64,000 bases of DNA from Pyrinomonadaceae bacterium (GTDB lineage Bacteria; Acidobacteriota; Blastocatellia; Pyrinomonadales; Pyrinomonadaceae), in the NCBI GenBank assembly GCA_021228405.1, contig JAJQRF010000002.1:558001-622000 (forward strand), written 5' to 3'. The position numbers were made by a program, and so were the translations under genes. The notes under the pieces are model-generated. The model was not told where the DNA came from, did no database searches, and saw nothing but the letters and a program-made list of their open reading frames with translations. Below are positions 63,924 to 64,000 of this stretch, in pieces. The first letter of the stretch is position 1, and each line of letters starts with the position of its first letter.

Positions 63924-63956
63924 AAATCCGGGAACTCCACTTAAGTTCCCGGATTT
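63924..63956. terminator. Second hairpin, likely bidirectional terminator
   Basis: A 13-bp stem (63924-63936 with 63944-63956) around a 7-nt loop, with A and T flanks on both sides. It probably stops transcription from a gene beyond the window as well. A further 8-bp inverted repeat, ATTAGGCA-GG-TGCCTAAT, lies at 63958-63975. Confidence 0.7.
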
Positions 63957-64000
63957 CATTAGGCAGGTGCCTAATACCGAGTCCAACGGCAAGTCACTGA

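Larger units (their letters stand above)
38675..64000. mobile_element. Tn7-like transposon (one end and tnsABCD visible; far end not in window)
   Basis: The predicted terminus 5'-TGACGAATT at 38675 precedes the first TnsB-type site by nine bases, as TGTGGGCGG does in Tn7. tnsA, tnsB, tnsC and tnsD follow between 39.8 and 46.3 kb, then accessory genes and a defence-gene cargo. I found no inverted copy of the end repeat up to 64000, so the element is either at least 25 kb or its far end has diverged. Extent beyond about 49 kb is inferred from cargo type. No CRISPR array, cas gene or tnsE was seen. Confidence 0.75.

Noticed and set aside
63900-63980. Second end of the transposon in the hairpin-rich tail of the window
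   Set aside because: The inverted repeats there do not contain the 16-bp end core or its complement; they look like terminators.
38675-64000. CRISPR-associated transposon (CAST)
   Set aside because: No direct-repeat array, no Cascade or Cas12k-like gene, and the TniQ protein is the large TnsD type rather than the short CAST type.

Overview
The window carries the replication-origin region of a bacterial chromosome followed by the start of a large Tn7-like transposon. The core genes (GWxTD-domain protein, exported M3 peptidase, TatC with a large extra loop, alpha-2-macroglobulin, DUF2807 and CHAT proteins, and the ECF sigma style) suggest an Acidobacteriota-type organism, perhaps class Blastocatellia. 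That placement is inferred from gene content and protein flavour; no rRNA is present.

Positions 1-16 kb hold a truncated alpha-2-macroglobulin gene, then a long minus-strand series: M3 peptidase, GWxTD protein, tatC-tatA, selD, parB-parA with two parS-like palindromes, mnmG, an orphan fused TssB/TssC-like sheath gene and mnmE. selD extends upstream through an in-frame UGA that sits exactly at the catalytic Cys/Sec position. Positions 16-20 kb hold the conserved jag-yidC-yidD-rnpA-rpmH block plus purN. The rpmH gene lies inside an open upstream extension of the rnpA frame.

Positions 20-35 kb are mixed. An apparent operon encodes an ECF sigma factor, a TPR-CHAT protease, an unknown protein and a membrane-anchored trypsin-like protease. 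It is followed by a transglutaminase-like protein, a frameshifted lipoprotein, purM, a minisatellite, an arylamine N-acetyltransferase, a DUF445 protein, a DUF2807 protein and a NuiA-like protein. Positions 35-38.65 kb hold dnaA, oriC (many DnaA boxes followed by a CTA-repeat DnaA-trio tract) and dnaN.

A Tn7-like element begins 27 bp after the dnaN stop and runs at least to 49 kb, probably past the window end. Its terminus has four copies of an 18-bp TnsB-type site resembling those of Tn7. Minus-strand tnsA-tnsB-tnsC-tnsD follow. TnsB keeps a D-D-E triad with the same spacing as Tn7 TnsB, and the TnsD zinc-finger ligands match those of Tn7. TnsA has lost two of its three catalytic residues (Q63, I134). 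Upstream of tnsA are two coiled-coil/winged-helix genes alternating with two genes whose products resemble TnsA nuclease cores, one with plausible catalytic residues and one degenerate. This assembly is the strongest candidate here for an undescribed system.

The rest (49-64 kb) looks like a defence island: a membrane protein/lipoprotein pair, an XRE regulator, an HD phosphohydrolase with a YwgA-like partner, a type III restriction-modification pair, a possible restriction endonuclease, a DUF262-HEPN pair and a large protein ending in an Mrr-like nuclease domain. The second transposon end was not found in the window.
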